From Nocardia nova NBRC 15556 (GTDB lineage Bacteria > Actinomycetota > Actinomycetes > Mycobacteriales > Mycobacteriaceae), in NCBI RefSeq assembly GCF_001613005.1, contig NZ_BDBN01000001.1, positions 124,001 through 188,000 of the forward strand: a stretch of DNA of 64,000 nucleotides. The letters run 5' to 3'. The translations under genes were made by a program, and so were the position numbers. Every line of letters begins with the position of its first letter. Positions within the stretch are counted from its first letter, which is position 1. The notes under the pieces were generated by a model. The model did no database searches. It was not told the DNA's origin and saw nothing but the letters and a program-made list of their open reading frames with translations. Below, piece by piece: positions 8,248 through 17,253 of the stretch.

Positions 8248-9303
8248 ATGGCAGGCGCCGAATCCGTGGGTTCGCCATGGCTGCTGGTGGAAACGCTCGC
8301 GCCCGCGAATGGTCCGACCATCGTCGCCGACGGGTCGCGCGTCCGGGAATGGACGAGTTTGTCGCGCGCCGGGCGCTCGCTCGGGGCGGGTGCCTCCGCG
8401 CTGGCCGCCGCTGCCGTCGATACCGCGGCAGCGGCCGTTCCGTCCGCGACGTCCGGGGCGGTCACGGCCGACGGCTGGATCGTGTTGTCCGAGGGCGGCT
8501 GGACCGCGATCGCGGTGCCGGTCTTCTGTTCGTTCGGGGCGGTGCACGGGGTGCAGCTGTGGGTCGGCGCCGAGGGACGGCGACCGCCGCCGCGGCGCGC
8601 GGTCGCGGCATGGGACTGGGATTCCGATACCGAACTCGCCCACCACGGCCCCGGCCTGGAGGAACTCGCCTTCGCCCGCGCCCCCGACCAGGTGCGGGTC
8701 GTGCGCACGCCGCCGGAGGTGTTCGGGCGGATGGTGCGCTTCGACGAGCGGATGGCCTACACCGCGGTGGTGGCGGGCACCGACCCGGCCGGGCGCTGGC
8801 AGGGGGAGCTGGCGATTCGCGGTGACGACGAGATGGTGCGCAACTTTCAGCTGGTGATCCGGGTGCATCGCGAGGATCCGCATCTGGCCGCCTCGACCCG
8901 CACCGCGCACGTCACCCGGGCGCTGCTGCACGAGATCACCGACGTCAGCCCGCCGCGCCCGGATACCGATCTGGCGATCACCCGGGCGGTGTCGCGGTCG
9001 GCCGACGCCGGTGTCGGCTTCGTCGAACTGGCGATGGGGCTGGTGTACGAGTGGATCAGTCCGCCGCCACCGCCGCTGGAACGGTGGAGCACCGAACGGC
9101 CGGTCGTGCATCCGGATGATCAGCGGGACTACCGGGCGGCGTTCGCGGCCGTATTTGCCGGTGAAATCGACTCCCCGGCAAGAAAACTCGTGTTTCGGCT
9201 GCGGTTCGAGGACACCGAATGGATCTCGGTGCGCGCCGAGCTGTCGCGCTTGGGGTCCGAGCGCGCCCACGGCATGATCCGGGTCCGGCCCGCCGCCGGG
9301 TGA
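8248..9303 (+). CDS. Actinobacterial PAS/GAF-like regulatory protein
   Basis: A 351-residue protein beginning 9 bp after the cyclic-di-GMP enzyme on the same strand, so almost certainly in its operon. The N-terminal 110 residues look like a GAF-type fold; the C-terminal part (about 255-350) has PAS-like features such as RPVVHPDDQRDYRAAF and a final strand pair ending VRAELSRLGS. No enzyme or DNA-binding motif is visible. A sensory partner of the GGDEF-EAL enzyme is a reasonable inference from position only. Confidence 0.6.
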   Translation: MAGAESVGSPWLLVETLAPANGPTIVADGSRVREWTSLSRAGRSLGAGASALAAAAVDTAAAAVPSATSGAVTADGWIVLSEGGWTAIAVPVFCSFGAVHGVQLWVGAEGRRPPPRRAVAAWDWDSDTELAHHGPGLEELAFARAPDQVRVVRTPPEVFGRMVRFDERMAYTAVVAGTDPAGRWQGELAIRGDDEMVRNFQLVIRVHREDPHLAASTRTAHVTRALLHEITDVSPPRPDTDLAITRAVSRSADAGVGFVELAMGLVYEWISPPPPPLERWSTERPVVHPDDQRDYRAAFAAVFAGEIDSPARKLVFRLRFEDTEWISVRAELSRLGSERAHGMIRVRPAAG

Positions 9304-9401
9304 CGCGTCGTGACAGGGCGGTGCGGGCGGTTGGTGCATCCTTCGGCGAGTATTCATCCGGTGTTCGTCCCGCCGGTTCGCGGGGCGGGAACGATCGGCG
9401 C

Positions 9402-10529
9402 GTGCGCATCGCTCAGCTGGCGAACTTCTACGGGCCGCGTTCGGGCGGGCTTCGCACCGCACTGCATCATCTCGGCGCCGGATATGTGGCGGCCGGGCAC
9501 GAGGTGGTGCTGATCGTTCCGGGCGCGCGGCGGGACGAGGAGGTCCTGCCCAACGGTGTGGTGCGGATGACCGTGCCGGCATTGGGGATTCCGTGGACGG
9601 GCGGATATCGCGCGGCCGATCCCCGTCGAGTCGCGGATCTGCTGGCCGGGCTGGCGCCGGATGCGCTCGAGGTGTCGGACCGGCTGACGCTGCGGGGGTT
9701 CGGGCGGTGGGCCCGCCGCCGGGATGTCGCGTCGGTGATGATCTCGCACGAGCGCCTCGACCGGTTGCTCGGCCAGGTGCTGCCCACCTCGGTCGCACGG
9801 CGGGCCGCCGACGTCGCCAATCGTCGCACCGCGGCCGACTACGACATGGTGGTCTGCACCACCGCGTTCGCCCGCGCGGAATTCGACCGGATCGACGCTC
9901 CGAATGTAGCCCTCGTCCCGTTGGGTGTGGATCTGGAGTTGTTCGCGCCGCATCGCCACGATCGGGCCCTGCGCGCGCGGCTCGGGGGCTCGCATCTGGT
10001 GGTGCACTGCGGGCGGCTGTCGGTGGAGAAGCGGGTCGATCGCAGTATCGAGGCCGTGGATCAGCTGCGCCGGGGCGGGGTGAACGTGCGGCTGGTGGTA
10101 GCCGGAGACGGGCCGCGCCGCGACGCGCTGGTCCGGCAGGCGCGCGGTGTGGCCGCGCTGCCCGACGGGCGTCCGGGCGTACATTTCGCCGGATTCATCG
10201 ACGACCGAACGCATTTGGCGACCCTGCTGGCCAGTGCGGATATCTCGCTCGCACCCGGGCCGCACGAAACCTTCGGGCTGGCCGCGCTCGAGGCGCTGGC
10301 CGCCGGCACCCCGGTGGTGGCCAGTCGTTCCTCGGCGCTGGCCGACATCGTGACCGCCGAATGCGGGGCCGTGGCCGCCGATCACCCGTCGGCCTTCGCC
10401 GAGGCCGTCACCGATGTGCTGGCCCGTCCGGCGGCGCAGCGACGGCGCGCCGCGCGCTCACGGGCCGAACAGTTTCCGTGGCCGGTCGCGGTCGCCGGGA
10501 TGTTGTCGGTATTGCGCGGATTGTCGTAG
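9402..10529 (+). CDS. PimC-like GT4 glycosyltransferase
   Basis: A 375-residue retaining glycosyltransferase of family GT4 (GT-B fold). The N-terminus (RIAQLANFYGPRSGGLRTAL) and the segments GGYRA, PDALEVSDRLTLRGFGRW and VMISHERLDR match what I recall of PimC, the GDP-mannose-dependent mannosyltransferase of phosphatidylinositol mannoside synthesis in some M. tuberculosis strains. The donor-site motif HETFGLAALEALAAG (E-x7-E) is intact. The start chosen is the GTG at 9402, because homology begins there; the frame is open further upstream. The acceptor substrate cannot be told from sequence. An SDR follows on the same strand. Confidence 0.75.
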   Translation: MRIAQLANFYGPRSGGLRTALHHLGAGYVAAGHEVVLIVPGARRDEEVLPNGVVRMTVPALGIPWTGGYRAADPRRVADLLAGLAPDALEVSDRLTLRGFGRWARRRDVASVMISHERLDRLLGQVLPTSVARRAADVANRRTAADYDMVVCTTAFARAEFDRIDAPNVALVPLGVDLELFAPHRHDRALRARLGGSHLVVHCGRLSVEKRVDRSIEAVDQLRRGGVNVRLVVAGDGPRRDALVRQARGVAALPDGRPGVHFAGFIDDRTHLATLLASADISLAPGPHETFGLAALEALAAGTPVVASRSSALADIVTAECGAVAADHPSAFAEAVTDVLARPAAQRRRAARSRAEQFPWPVAVAGMLSVLRGLS

Positions 10530-10661
10530 CCGTCGCGTGCCCGTGCGGCCCGGTACGGATGCGGTGTGTCGGGGAACACGTATGCTCCAGGGCAACGGAG
10601 ATAGTCAGTCCGGATGCCGGCCCAGCACCGACATCACACCGCAGAGCATTCGAGGAACGGC

Positions 10662-11510
10662 GTGCGTGATCGCTTGAAGTCCGTGAGCGGCAAGAAGACT
10701 CTGGTCACCGGCGCGGCCAGCGGAATCGGTCGGGCGACCGCGATCGCCGCCGCCGCGCAGGGGGCCGAGCTCGTCCTCACCGATATCGATGCCGCCGGAC
10801 TCGCGGACACCGTCGAGGAGATCGGGCGCACCGGTGGCAAGGTGCTGGAATCGCGGGCTCTCGACATCAGCGAGTACGAGGCGGTCGCCGCCTTCGCCCG
10901 GGACGTGCACGCTCGGCACGGCAGCCTGGACGTGGTGATGAACGTGGCCGGCATCTCGGCCTGGGGCACCGTCGAGAATCTCGAGCACCGGCACTGGCGT
11001 TCGCTGGTCGACGTGAACCTGATGGGCCCGATCCACGTCATCGAGAGTTTCGTGCCGGAGATGGTGCGCGCCGGTCGCGGCGGGGCGCTGGTCAACGTGT
11101 CCTCGGCCGCGGGGCTGCTGGCATTTCCCTGGCATGCGGCCTACAGCGCCAGTAAGTACGGGTTGCGCGGCGTATCGGAGGTGCTGCGTTTCGATCTGGC
11201 CCGGCACGGGATCACGGTGCATCTGGTGGTGCCCGGCGCGGTGAACACCCACCTGGTGCAGACCGTCGAGATCGCCGGTGTGGACCGCGACGATCCGCGA
11301 ATCCAGCGGTACGTGAAGCGTTTCCAGTCGCACGCGGCCTCACCCGACCAGGCCGCGCGAGCCATCTTCCGCGGCATCGAGAAGAATCGCTTCCTCGTCT
11401 ACACCTCGTTCGACGTGCGCTTCGGCTACTGGTGGGCGCGAAAGTTCGCCTGGCCCTACGAGTTCACGATGCGTCGCGCCAACGACCAGTTCAACCGCTT
11501 CCTGCGCTGA
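10662..11510 (+). CDS. Short-chain dehydrogenase/reductase
   Basis: A 282-residue classical SDR using NAD(P)H. Visible motifs are the cofactor loop TGAASGIG, the NVAG strand, the catalytic Ser in NVSSAAG and YSASK (Tyr and Lys). The GTG at 10662 is preferred because GAGGAA lies 6 nt before it; a longer frame begins at 10614. The C-terminal extension with aromatic and basic residues (about 245-282) is common in SDRs that act on lipid-like substrates. It follows the glycosyltransferase by 132 bp. Substrate unknown. Confidence 0.88.
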   Translation: MRDRLKSVSGKKTLVTGAASGIGRATAIAAAAQGAELVLTDIDAAGLADTVEEIGRTGGKVLESRALDISEYEAVAAFARDVHARHGSLDVVMNVAGISAWGTVENLEHRHWRSLVDVNLMGPIHVIESFVPEMVRAGRGGALVNVSSAAGLLAFPWHAAYSASKYGLRGVSEVLRFDLARHGITVHLVVPGAVNTHLVQTVEIAGVDRDDPRIQRYVKRFQSHAASPDQAARAIFRGIEKNRFLVYTSFDVRFGYWWARKFAWPYEFTMRRANDQFNRFLR

Positions 11511-11517
11511 GCGGGAC

Positions 11518-12078
11518 TCATCCGCACATCTTTTCGGCGCACCCCGTCACGTCGGCGTCCTCGGCCACGTCCGCACGGCTCGCCGAGGCCGGGTTCTCGC
11601 ATCCCTCGCCTTTCGTGCAGTCGATGCTCACATCCAGCGTGCGCGCGCCCGGGCCCTCGTCGCCGAGCCGGTCGTGATAGTTGACGATGCGGCAGCTGCC
11701 CAGGGACAGGCAGCCGCAGCCGATGCAGTCGGTGAGGCTGTTGCGCAGCCGGGTGAGCTGTTCGATGCGCTGATCGAGGTCGGTGCGCCACGTTACCGAC
11801 AATCGTTCCCAATCCTTGCGATTGGGGGTGCGCCCCTCCGGTAGGGTGTCGAGAGCCTTGCGAATTTCGCTGAGCGGAATTCCGACGCGCTGCGAGATCC
11901 GGATGAATGCCACCCTGCGCAGCGTTTCCCGTGAGTACCTGCGCTGGTTTCCGCTGGTGCGGCGGCTGGCGATCAGGCCCTCGCGTTCGTAGAAATGCAG
12001 TGCCGACACCGCGACGCCGCTGCGTTCCGACAGTTGGCCTGGGGTGAGCTCCTTGGCTTGCCACGTCGTATGCTGCAT
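11518..12078 (-). CDS. soxR: Redox-sensing regulator SoxR
   Basis: A 186-residue MerR-family activator with an N-terminal winged helix ([11 protein letters not shown], then [14 protein letters not shown]), a dimerisation helix and the SoxR cluster motif [12 protein letters not shown] (C-x2-C-x-C-x5-C), which binds the [2Fe-2S] centre. In actinomycetes SoxR senses redox-active compounds directly and controls a small regulon of reductases and exporters. It is about 30 residues longer than the E. coli protein, and the extra tail is rich in cysteine (DCTKGEGC and GCAEKMCG). It is divergent from arcA. Confidence 0.93.
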   Translation of the reverse strand: MQHTTWQAKELTPGQLSERSGVAVSALHFYEREGLIASRRTSGNQRRYSRETLRRVAFIRISQRVGIPLSEIRKALDTLPEGRTPNRKDWERLSVTWRTDLDQRIEQLTRLRNSLTDCIGCGCLSLGSCRIVNYHDRLGDEGPGARTLDVSIDCTKGEGCENPASASRADVAEDADVTGCAEKMCG

Positions 12079-12225
12079 ACCTCAACGATACTTCAGGTTT
12101 TTGGCGGCCGGGCGAGAACCGGGAACTTCGCCGCCGCGCAGCGGCCGATATCGGCGGGCGCCGGATCCGGCCCGGTCGGCGAACAATTCCGTGCCAACCC
12201 GGCGGCGGCCCATTACGGTCGGGAT

Positions 12226-13452
12226 ATGGGACCAGAGGCTGTGCCCCCGGCGCGACCGTTTTCCGTGACGACCGAGGTCGGGACGCTGCGCGCGGTACTG
12301 CTGCATCGCCCGGGCGATGAGCTGCGCCGACTCACGCCGCGCAACAACGATCAACTGTTGTTCGATGCCATCCCCTGGGTGGAGCGGGCTCAGCAGGAGC
12401 ATGAGATCTTCGCCGACGTGCTGCGCGGCCGCGGCGTCGAGGTGCTGTTGCTCGCCGATCTGCTCACCGAGACGCTCGCGGTCAGCGGCGCCGGACGCAG
12501 TATGGGCATCACCGCCGCCGTCGACGCCCGCCGCATCGGTTACGCCCTGGCCGAGGATCTGAAGACCTATCTGCGCGCGGTGCCCGCACCGGATCTGGCG
12601 CGAACTCTCATGGCCGGCATGACCTTCGACGAATTGCCGTTCGAACCGGATGCCGCCTCACTGGTGCGGCGCATGCACCAGGGCACCGATTTCGTCATCG
12701 ATCCGCTGCCGAATCTGCTGTTCACCCGCGATTCGTCGTTCTGGGTGGGGCCCAAGGTGGCCATCACCTCACTGGCGCTGCCGGCCCGTGCCCGCGAAAC
12801 CTCGCTCACCGATCTGGTGTACGCGTTCCATCCGCGCTTCCTCGGCGTGCGCCGCGCCTACGAATCGCACACCGCGCCGATGGAAGGCGGTGACGTCCTG
12901 CTGCTTTCGCCCGGTGTGGTCGCGATCGGGGTAGGGGAGCGCACCTCCCCGGCGGGGGCGGAAGCCTTGGCGCGCAGTCTCTTCGACGACGCCCTCGCGC
13001 ATACCGTGCTGGTGGTGCCGATCGCGCAGAACCGGGCCACCATGCACCTGGACACGGTGTGCACCATGGTCGACCGCGATGCGGTGGTCATGTACCCCGG
13101 TGTGCAGAATTCGTTGCGCGCGTTCACCATTCGGGCCGACGGCGATTCGGTGCGGATGAGCGGGCCGGACCCGTTCCTGCCCGCCGCGGCCGAGGCGATG
13201 GGCATCGACAAACTCCGGGTCATCGACACCGGGCTGGACGGGGTGACCGCCGAACGGGAACAGTGGGACGACGGCAACAACACCCTCGCACTGGCGCCCG
13301 GGGTCGTGGTGGCCTATGAACGCAACGAGAATACGAATACACGGCTGGCCGACGCGGGCATCGAGGTGCTGACCATTCCGGGATCCGAACTGGGTTCCGG
13401 TCGGGGCGGGCCCCGCTGCCTGTCCTGCCCGCTGTCGCGTGACGAGGTGTGA
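12226..13452 (+). CDS. arcA: Arginine deiminase
   Basis: Hydrolyses L-arginine to L-citrulline and ammonia. The 408-residue protein has the guanidino-group-modifying enzyme fold with [16 protein letters not shown], the active-site His in [10 protein letters not shown] and the nucleophilic Cys in GPRCLSCP about ten residues from the end. The start is the ATG at 12226, where homology begins; the open frame extends far upstream over the soxR promoter. No ornithine carbamoyltransferase or carbamate kinase gene is adjacent, so a full energy-yielding deiminase pathway is not encoded here. M. tuberculosis has the same lone arcA next to pmt and rsmI. Confidence 0.95.
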   Translation: MGPEAVPPARPFSVTTEVGTLRAVLLHRPGDELRRLTPRNNDQLLFDAIPWVERAQQEHEIFADVLRGRGVEVLLLADLLTETLAVSGAGRSMGITAAVDARRIGYALAEDLKTYLRAVPAPDLARTLMAGMTFDELPFEPDAASLVRRMHQGTDFVIDPLPNLLFTRDSSFWVGPKVAITSLALPARARETSLTDLVYAFHPRFLGVRRAYESHTAPMEGGDVLLLSPGVVAIGVGERTSPAGAEALARSLFDDALAHTVLVVPIAQNRATMHLDTVCTMVDRDAVVMYPGVQNSLRAFTIRADGDSVRMSGPDPFLPAAAEAMGIDKLRVIDTGLDGVTAEREQWDDGNNTLALAPGVVVAYERNENTNTRLADAGIEVLTIPGSELGSGRGGPRCLSCPLSRDEV

Positions 13453-13458
13453 AAGCCG

Positions 13459-13824
13459 ATGCTGGATATCCCGGTCGACCATCAATCGACGGTGCCGCCG
13501 TACGAACAACTGCGGCTGGGCATCATGGCCCGGGTGCAATCCGGTGAACTCACCGCCGGTACCAAGATTCCGACCGTGCGCGCGCTCGCCGTCCAGCTCG
13601 GCTTGGCGCCGAACACCGTCGCACGCGCCTACCGCGAACTCGAACAGGACGGTGTGCTCGAGACCCGGGGCCGGCTCGGGTCGTTCATCGCCTCCTCCGG
13701 GGATCCGACTCGCGACGCGGCCGGGCGCGCGGCCACCGAATACGTTGCCGCGGTGCGCCGATTGGGTCTCGACGACGAGGCGGCGCTGCGCTACGTGCGG
13801 GCCGCGCTGGGCGAGACCCCGTAG
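13459..13824 (+). CDS. GntR-family regulator, YtrA type
   Basis: A 121-residue protein made of a GntR winged helix (PPYEQLRLGIMARVQSGEL, then TVRALAVQLGLAPNTVARAY and ELEQDGVLETRGRLGSFI) with only a short C-terminal helix, which is the YtrA subgroup pattern. YtrA-type regulators usually control a neighbouring ABC exporter, but none is nearby. It starts 6 bp after arcA, so it is cotranscribed with it and may control that unit. Confidence 0.85.
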   Translation: MLDIPVDHQSTVPPYEQLRLGIMARVQSGELTAGTKIPTVRALAVQLGLAPNTVARAYRELEQDGVLETRGRLGSFIASSGDPTRDAAGRAATEYVAAVRRLGLDDEAALRYVRAALGETP

Positions 13825-13836
13825 CCGGATCGAGCC

Positions 13837-15498
13837 TCAGCGCCAGCTGGGCAGCCAGAGGTGGTCGTGCCAGTTGCTCGGCGTGATCGGCAGGGCGGTG
13901 AGGATGGGCCACAGCCAGATGAAGTTGGCGATCACCAGACCCAGATACAGGCATACCAGGAGTAGTCCGAGGCTCCGGCGCTCGCCGGCCAACGCGAACC
14001 ATCGTCCCGACCGGGCCCGCACGAGCGGTGCCGGGCCCAAGATGTCACCGAGCGTCAGGGCCAGACCCATCACCAGGAACGGCGCCATCGGAACCGCGTA
14101 GAAGTAGTACATCTGCCGGTCCAGGTCCGCGAACCACGGCAGCAGCCCGGCGCCGTAGCCGACCAGCATCGCCGCGTACCGCCAGTCGCGCCGGGTCGCG
14201 GTGCGCCACAACGCCCAGGCGAGCATCGGCAGCGACAACCACCACATCGCCGGTGTGCCGATCAGCATCACCGCCTTCACGCAGACCGACTGCCCGCATC
14301 CGGTCACGCCGTTGTCGGCGTAGTAGTACAGCATCGGGCGCAGGCCCATCGGCCACGACCACGGCTTGGATTCCCAGGGATGATGGTTACCGGCCGAATT
14401 GGTCAGGCTTTCATGAAATTTCAGCGATTCGGCCTGGTTGTGCCATAGCGAGCGCAACGCGTCCGGCACCCACGACCAGGTGCCGCCGGCGCCTACGGCA
14501 TTGCCCACCGAATAGCGGTCGTAGCCGTCCTCGCTGGCGAACCAGCCCCAATAGGACGTCAGATAGACCAGCAGCGGAATCAGCACCAGCGCATACAGGG
14601 CGGGTCCGATATCACGGACCGCCGTACCGACCCAGGGGCGCGGCACCCCGTAGGCCTTGCGCGCGGCCACATCGAAGCACACCGTCATCAGCCCGAAGAA
14701 CAGGATGAAATACAGGCCCGACCATTTGGTTCCGCACGACAATCCCAGCAGCAGACCGGCTCCGAACCGCCACCATCGCACCCCCAGTCGCGGGCCGAAG
14801 GCGCTGAATGCGATGGCGGCGCTCCCGGTGCCCTCCGTGGTTACGCGCGCTGCCGCCTCCGGGCCCGTCGCTCGCGCCGCGGGCGCTATTCGGCCCTCGG
14901 CGTCGGCCCGGGCGAGGCGCGCCCGCATCTCGTCGCGGTCGACGATCAGGCAGCCGAAGGCGCCGACGACGAAGACCGCCTGGAAGATGTCGAGCATGCC
15001 GATGCGCGAGGACACGAACGTCACGCCGTCGGCGATCAACAACACGCCCGCGATCGCGCCGATCAGCGTGGACCGGGCCATCCGCCGGGTGATGCGGATG
15101 ACCAGCAGGACCAGCAGCGACCCGAAGACCGCCGCGGTGAAGCGCCAGCCCCAGCTGGTGTAGCCGAATATCGCTTCGCCCAGCGCGATCATCTGCTTAC
15201 CGACCGGCGGATGGACCACCAGCCCGTAGGCCGGGTTGTCCTCGACCCCGCCCCCGGTGAGCATCTGCCAGGCCTGCGGTGCGTAATGCTTCTCGTCGAA
15301 GACCGGGGTGCCGGCGTCGGTCGGGTAGTTCAGCATGGTGAACCGGGTGACCGCGGCGACCGCCGTCAGGAATATGGTGACCAGCCAGCCCCGGGCCCGG
15401 TCGGTCGGTCCGAAATCGGGTGCGGGGCGCAGCGGCGCCGGACTGGACAAGGCCGGGCCCGCGCCGATCGCCGGTCGCGTATCGGTCAGCTGGGTCAC
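13837..15498 (-). CDS. pmt: Protein O-mannosyltransferase (Pmt)
   Basis: An integral membrane enzyme that transfers mannose from polyprenyl-phosphate-mannose to Ser/Thr of exported proteins during Sec translocation. The 553-residue protein begins after a Pro-rich N-terminus with a first membrane span (VTIFLTAVAAVTRF) and the family's acidic loop motif PTDAGTPVFDEKHYAPQAW, where the DE pair is essential in homologues. About ten or more hydrophobic spans follow. The GTG at 15498 is chosen because homology begins near it; the frame is open for another 110 residues. The neighbour rsmI is divergent, as around Rv1002c-Rv1003 in M. tuberculosis. Confidence 0.9.
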   Translation of the reverse strand: MTQLTDTRPAIGAGPALSSPAPLRPAPDFGPTDRARGWLVTIFLTAVAAVTRFTMLNYPTDAGTPVFDEKHYAPQAWQMLTGGGVEDNPAYGLVVHPPVGKQMIALGEAIFGYTSWGWRFTAAVFGSLLVLLVIRITRRMARSTLIGAIAGVLLIADGVTFVSSRIGMLDIFQAVFVVGAFGCLIVDRDEMRARLARADAEGRIAPAARATGPEAAARVTTEGTGSAAIAFSAFGPRLGVRWWRFGAGLLLGLSCGTKWSGLYFILFFGLMTVCFDVAARKAYGVPRPWVGTAVRDIGPALYALVLIPLLVYLTSYWGWFASEDGYDRYSVGNAVGAGGTWSWVPDALRSLWHNQAESLKFHESLTNSAGNHHPWESKPWSWPMGLRPMLYYYADNGVTGCGQSVCVKAVMLIGTPAMWWLSLPMLAWALWRTATRRDWRYAAMLVGYGAGLLPWFADLDRQMYYFYAVPMAPFLVMGLALTLGDILGPAPLVRARSGRWFALAGERRSLGLLLVCLYLGLVIANFIWLWPILTALPITPSNWHDHLWLPSWR

Positions 15499-15667
15499 GC
15501 TCCGATCGTATGCGGTGTGCGGCGGTGGGCTGCGCGGCGGTGAGCCGACCCGCACGGCGCACCTGCGGACTCGGGCGCGATTGCGCACCCGGGTAGCGTT
15601 TGCCCGGACCGGGCGCGGGTGCGTGGTGGCCGGTCCGGATGGTGGGGCGGCGGTGGAAAGGACGGCG

Positions 15668-16513
15668 ATGGGCGAGCACGACGGGCGGTTGGTGCTGGCG
15701 GCGACGCCGATGGGCGATATCGGTGACGCGTCGCAGCGGTTGCGCGACGCCCTGGCGAGCGCGGACGTCGTGGCCGCCGAGGACACGCGCCGGACCCGGG
15801 CCCTGGCCAAGGCGCTCGAGGTGGAGATCACCGGACGTGTGGTGAGTTTCTACGATCACGTCGAGGCGGCGCGAATCCCGTTGTTGCTGGACGAGATCGA
15901 GTCCGGTAAGACGGTCCTGCTGGTCACCGATGCGGGGATGCCCTCGGTCAGCGACCCCGGCTACCGGATGGTCGCGGCATGTATCGAACGGGATCTGCCG
16001 GTGACGTGCCTGCCCGGCCCCTCGGCCGTCACCACCGCGCTGGCCCTGTCCGGATTGCCGATGGAACGGTTCTGCTTCGACGGCTTCGCCCCGCGAAAGT
16101 CGGGGCAGCGCAAGCAGTGGCTCGCGACCCTGGTCACCGAGCCGCGCGCGGTGGTGTTCTTCGAGGCACCGCACCGGCTCGCCGACTGTCTGGCCGATGC
16201 GGCGGAGGTCCTCGGCCCCGAACGCCGGGCCGCGGTGTGCCGGGAGCTGACCAAGACCTACGAGGAGGTCGTGCGCGGCGGACTCGGTGAGCTGGCGGCA
16301 TGGGCCGTCGAGGGTGCGCGCGGAGAGATCACGGTGGTGGTCGAAGGGGCGCAACCGGTCTCGGCCGATCCCGTCGATCTGGTGGACGAGGTGGAGGAAC
16401 TGGTCGCCGACGGAATTCGCCTCAAGGACGCGTGCGCACAGGTCGCCGCGCGTGCGGGCGGGGTGTCGCGCCGCGAACTCTACGATGCGGTCCTGGCCGC
16501 CCGCGCGGAATAG
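15668..16513 (+). CDS. rsmI: 16S rRNA 2'-O-methyltransferase RsmI
   Basis: Methylates the ribose 2'-OH of C1402 in 16S rRNA. The 281-residue protein shows the tetrapyrrole-methylase fold: LVLAATPMGDIGDASQR at the start, VAAEDTRRT, then VTDAGMPSVSDPG and CLPGPSAVTTALALSG for SAM binding, and the C-terminal helical domain. The ATG at 15668 has GAAAGGA about 7 nt upstream, while the frame itself opens 111 codons earlier over the pmt promoter. Together with ksgA, mfd and metG it marks the conserved core of the region. Confidence 0.94.
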   Translation: MGEHDGRLVLAATPMGDIGDASQRLRDALASADVVAAEDTRRTRALAKALEVEITGRVVSFYDHVEAARIPLLLDEIESGKTVLLVTDAGMPSVSDPGYRMVAACIERDLPVTCLPGPSAVTTALALSGLPMERFCFDGFAPRKSGQRKQWLATLVTEPRAVVFFEAPHRLADCLADAAEVLGPERRAAVCRELTKTYEEVVRGGLGELAAWAVEGARGEITVVVEGAQPVSADPVDLVDEVEELVADGIRLKDACAQVAARAGGVSRRELYDAVLAARAE

Positions 16514-16567
16514 TCCCGGGGCGCCCGCCTGCCGCGGTTCGGTGGCACCGTCGCCGCCGTGCCCGGC

Positions 16568-16590
16568 GCGAGCGCAGGAGCCTCGCTCGC
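16568..16590. terminator. Bidirectional hairpin between rsmI and tetR
   Basis: GCGAGCG and CGCTCGC form a 7-bp stem extended by AGG/CCT with one unpaired C, just after rsmI and touching the stop codon of the convergent regulator gene. No T-run. A shared terminator is likely from the convergent arrangement. Confidence 0.45.
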
Positions 16591-17237
16591 TACGCGTGCA
16601 CCGGTGCCGGCGCCAAACCCAGTGCGGCGTTGGCGAATTCGATGAAGGTGGGCGCTAATTCGGGTACGCGCTGTGCGCCGTCGCGGACCAGGACACGGCG
16701 GGTGCGCTCGCCGATGGCGTCGGGCACCAGCGCGATCAGCTCGTCCGACAGTTCCGGTATCCCGGGGTCCGCGGCGCGGGCCTTGTCGTGATATTTCCGG
16801 TACATGGTCGTGAACCGGTCCAGCGCCATGTCCCGGAAGTCGGTGCTCGCTTCGCCGACCAACAGAGATTCCACCAGGATCAGCCGCGCGAAATCCGGTT
16901 CGGACGCGATCACCGCGCAGAACGTGGTGATCACGGTGGCGATGCGGCAGCGCGGATCGGCATCCCGGGGCAGTTGTGCCAGTTCGTCGACGATCCGGGC
17001 GCGGATCATCTCCATACCCGTGTGGACAGCCTCGACGAAGCAATGCTCTTTGTTGCCGAAGTGTTCGTAGAAGGTGCTTCGCGATACGTGGGCACGGGCG
17101 ACGATATCGGTGAGTGTCGTCGCGGAAAAGCCACGGGCGCCGACACATTCGACCATCGCGCCGATGAGTCGGCCCCGAGGGGTGCCGAGCGCCTGTGCGC
17201 GAACGCTGCGGTGGCGCTCGGCGAATTCCGCATCCAT
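16590..17237 (-). CDS. TetR-family regulator
   Basis: A 215-residue repressor with an N-terminal helix-turn-helix domain (RLIGAMVECVGARGFSATTL, then DIVARAHVSRSTFYEHFGNK) and an all-helical ligand-binding part. It begins 16 bp after metG on the same strand and is probably transcribed with it. Ligand and targets are unknown. The translation machinery neighbour does not suggest a role. Confidence 0.85.
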   Translation of the reverse strand: MDAEFAERHRSVRAQALGTPRGRLIGAMVECVGARGFSATTLTDIVARAHVSRSTFYEHFGNKEHCFVEAVHTGMEMIRARIVDELAQLPRDADPRCRIATVITTFCAVIASEPDFARLILVESLLVGEASTDFRDMALDRFTTMYRKYHDKARAADPGIPELSDELIALVPDAIGERTRRVLVRDGAQRVPELAPTFIEFANAALGLAPAPVHA

Positions 17238-17253
17238 AACCGGCTCCGGTCGC

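Noticed and set aside
7708..9798. 696-codon open frame opposite the cyclic-di-GMP enzyme and partner
   Set aside because: Arg/Pro/His-rich antisense product without recognisable domains.
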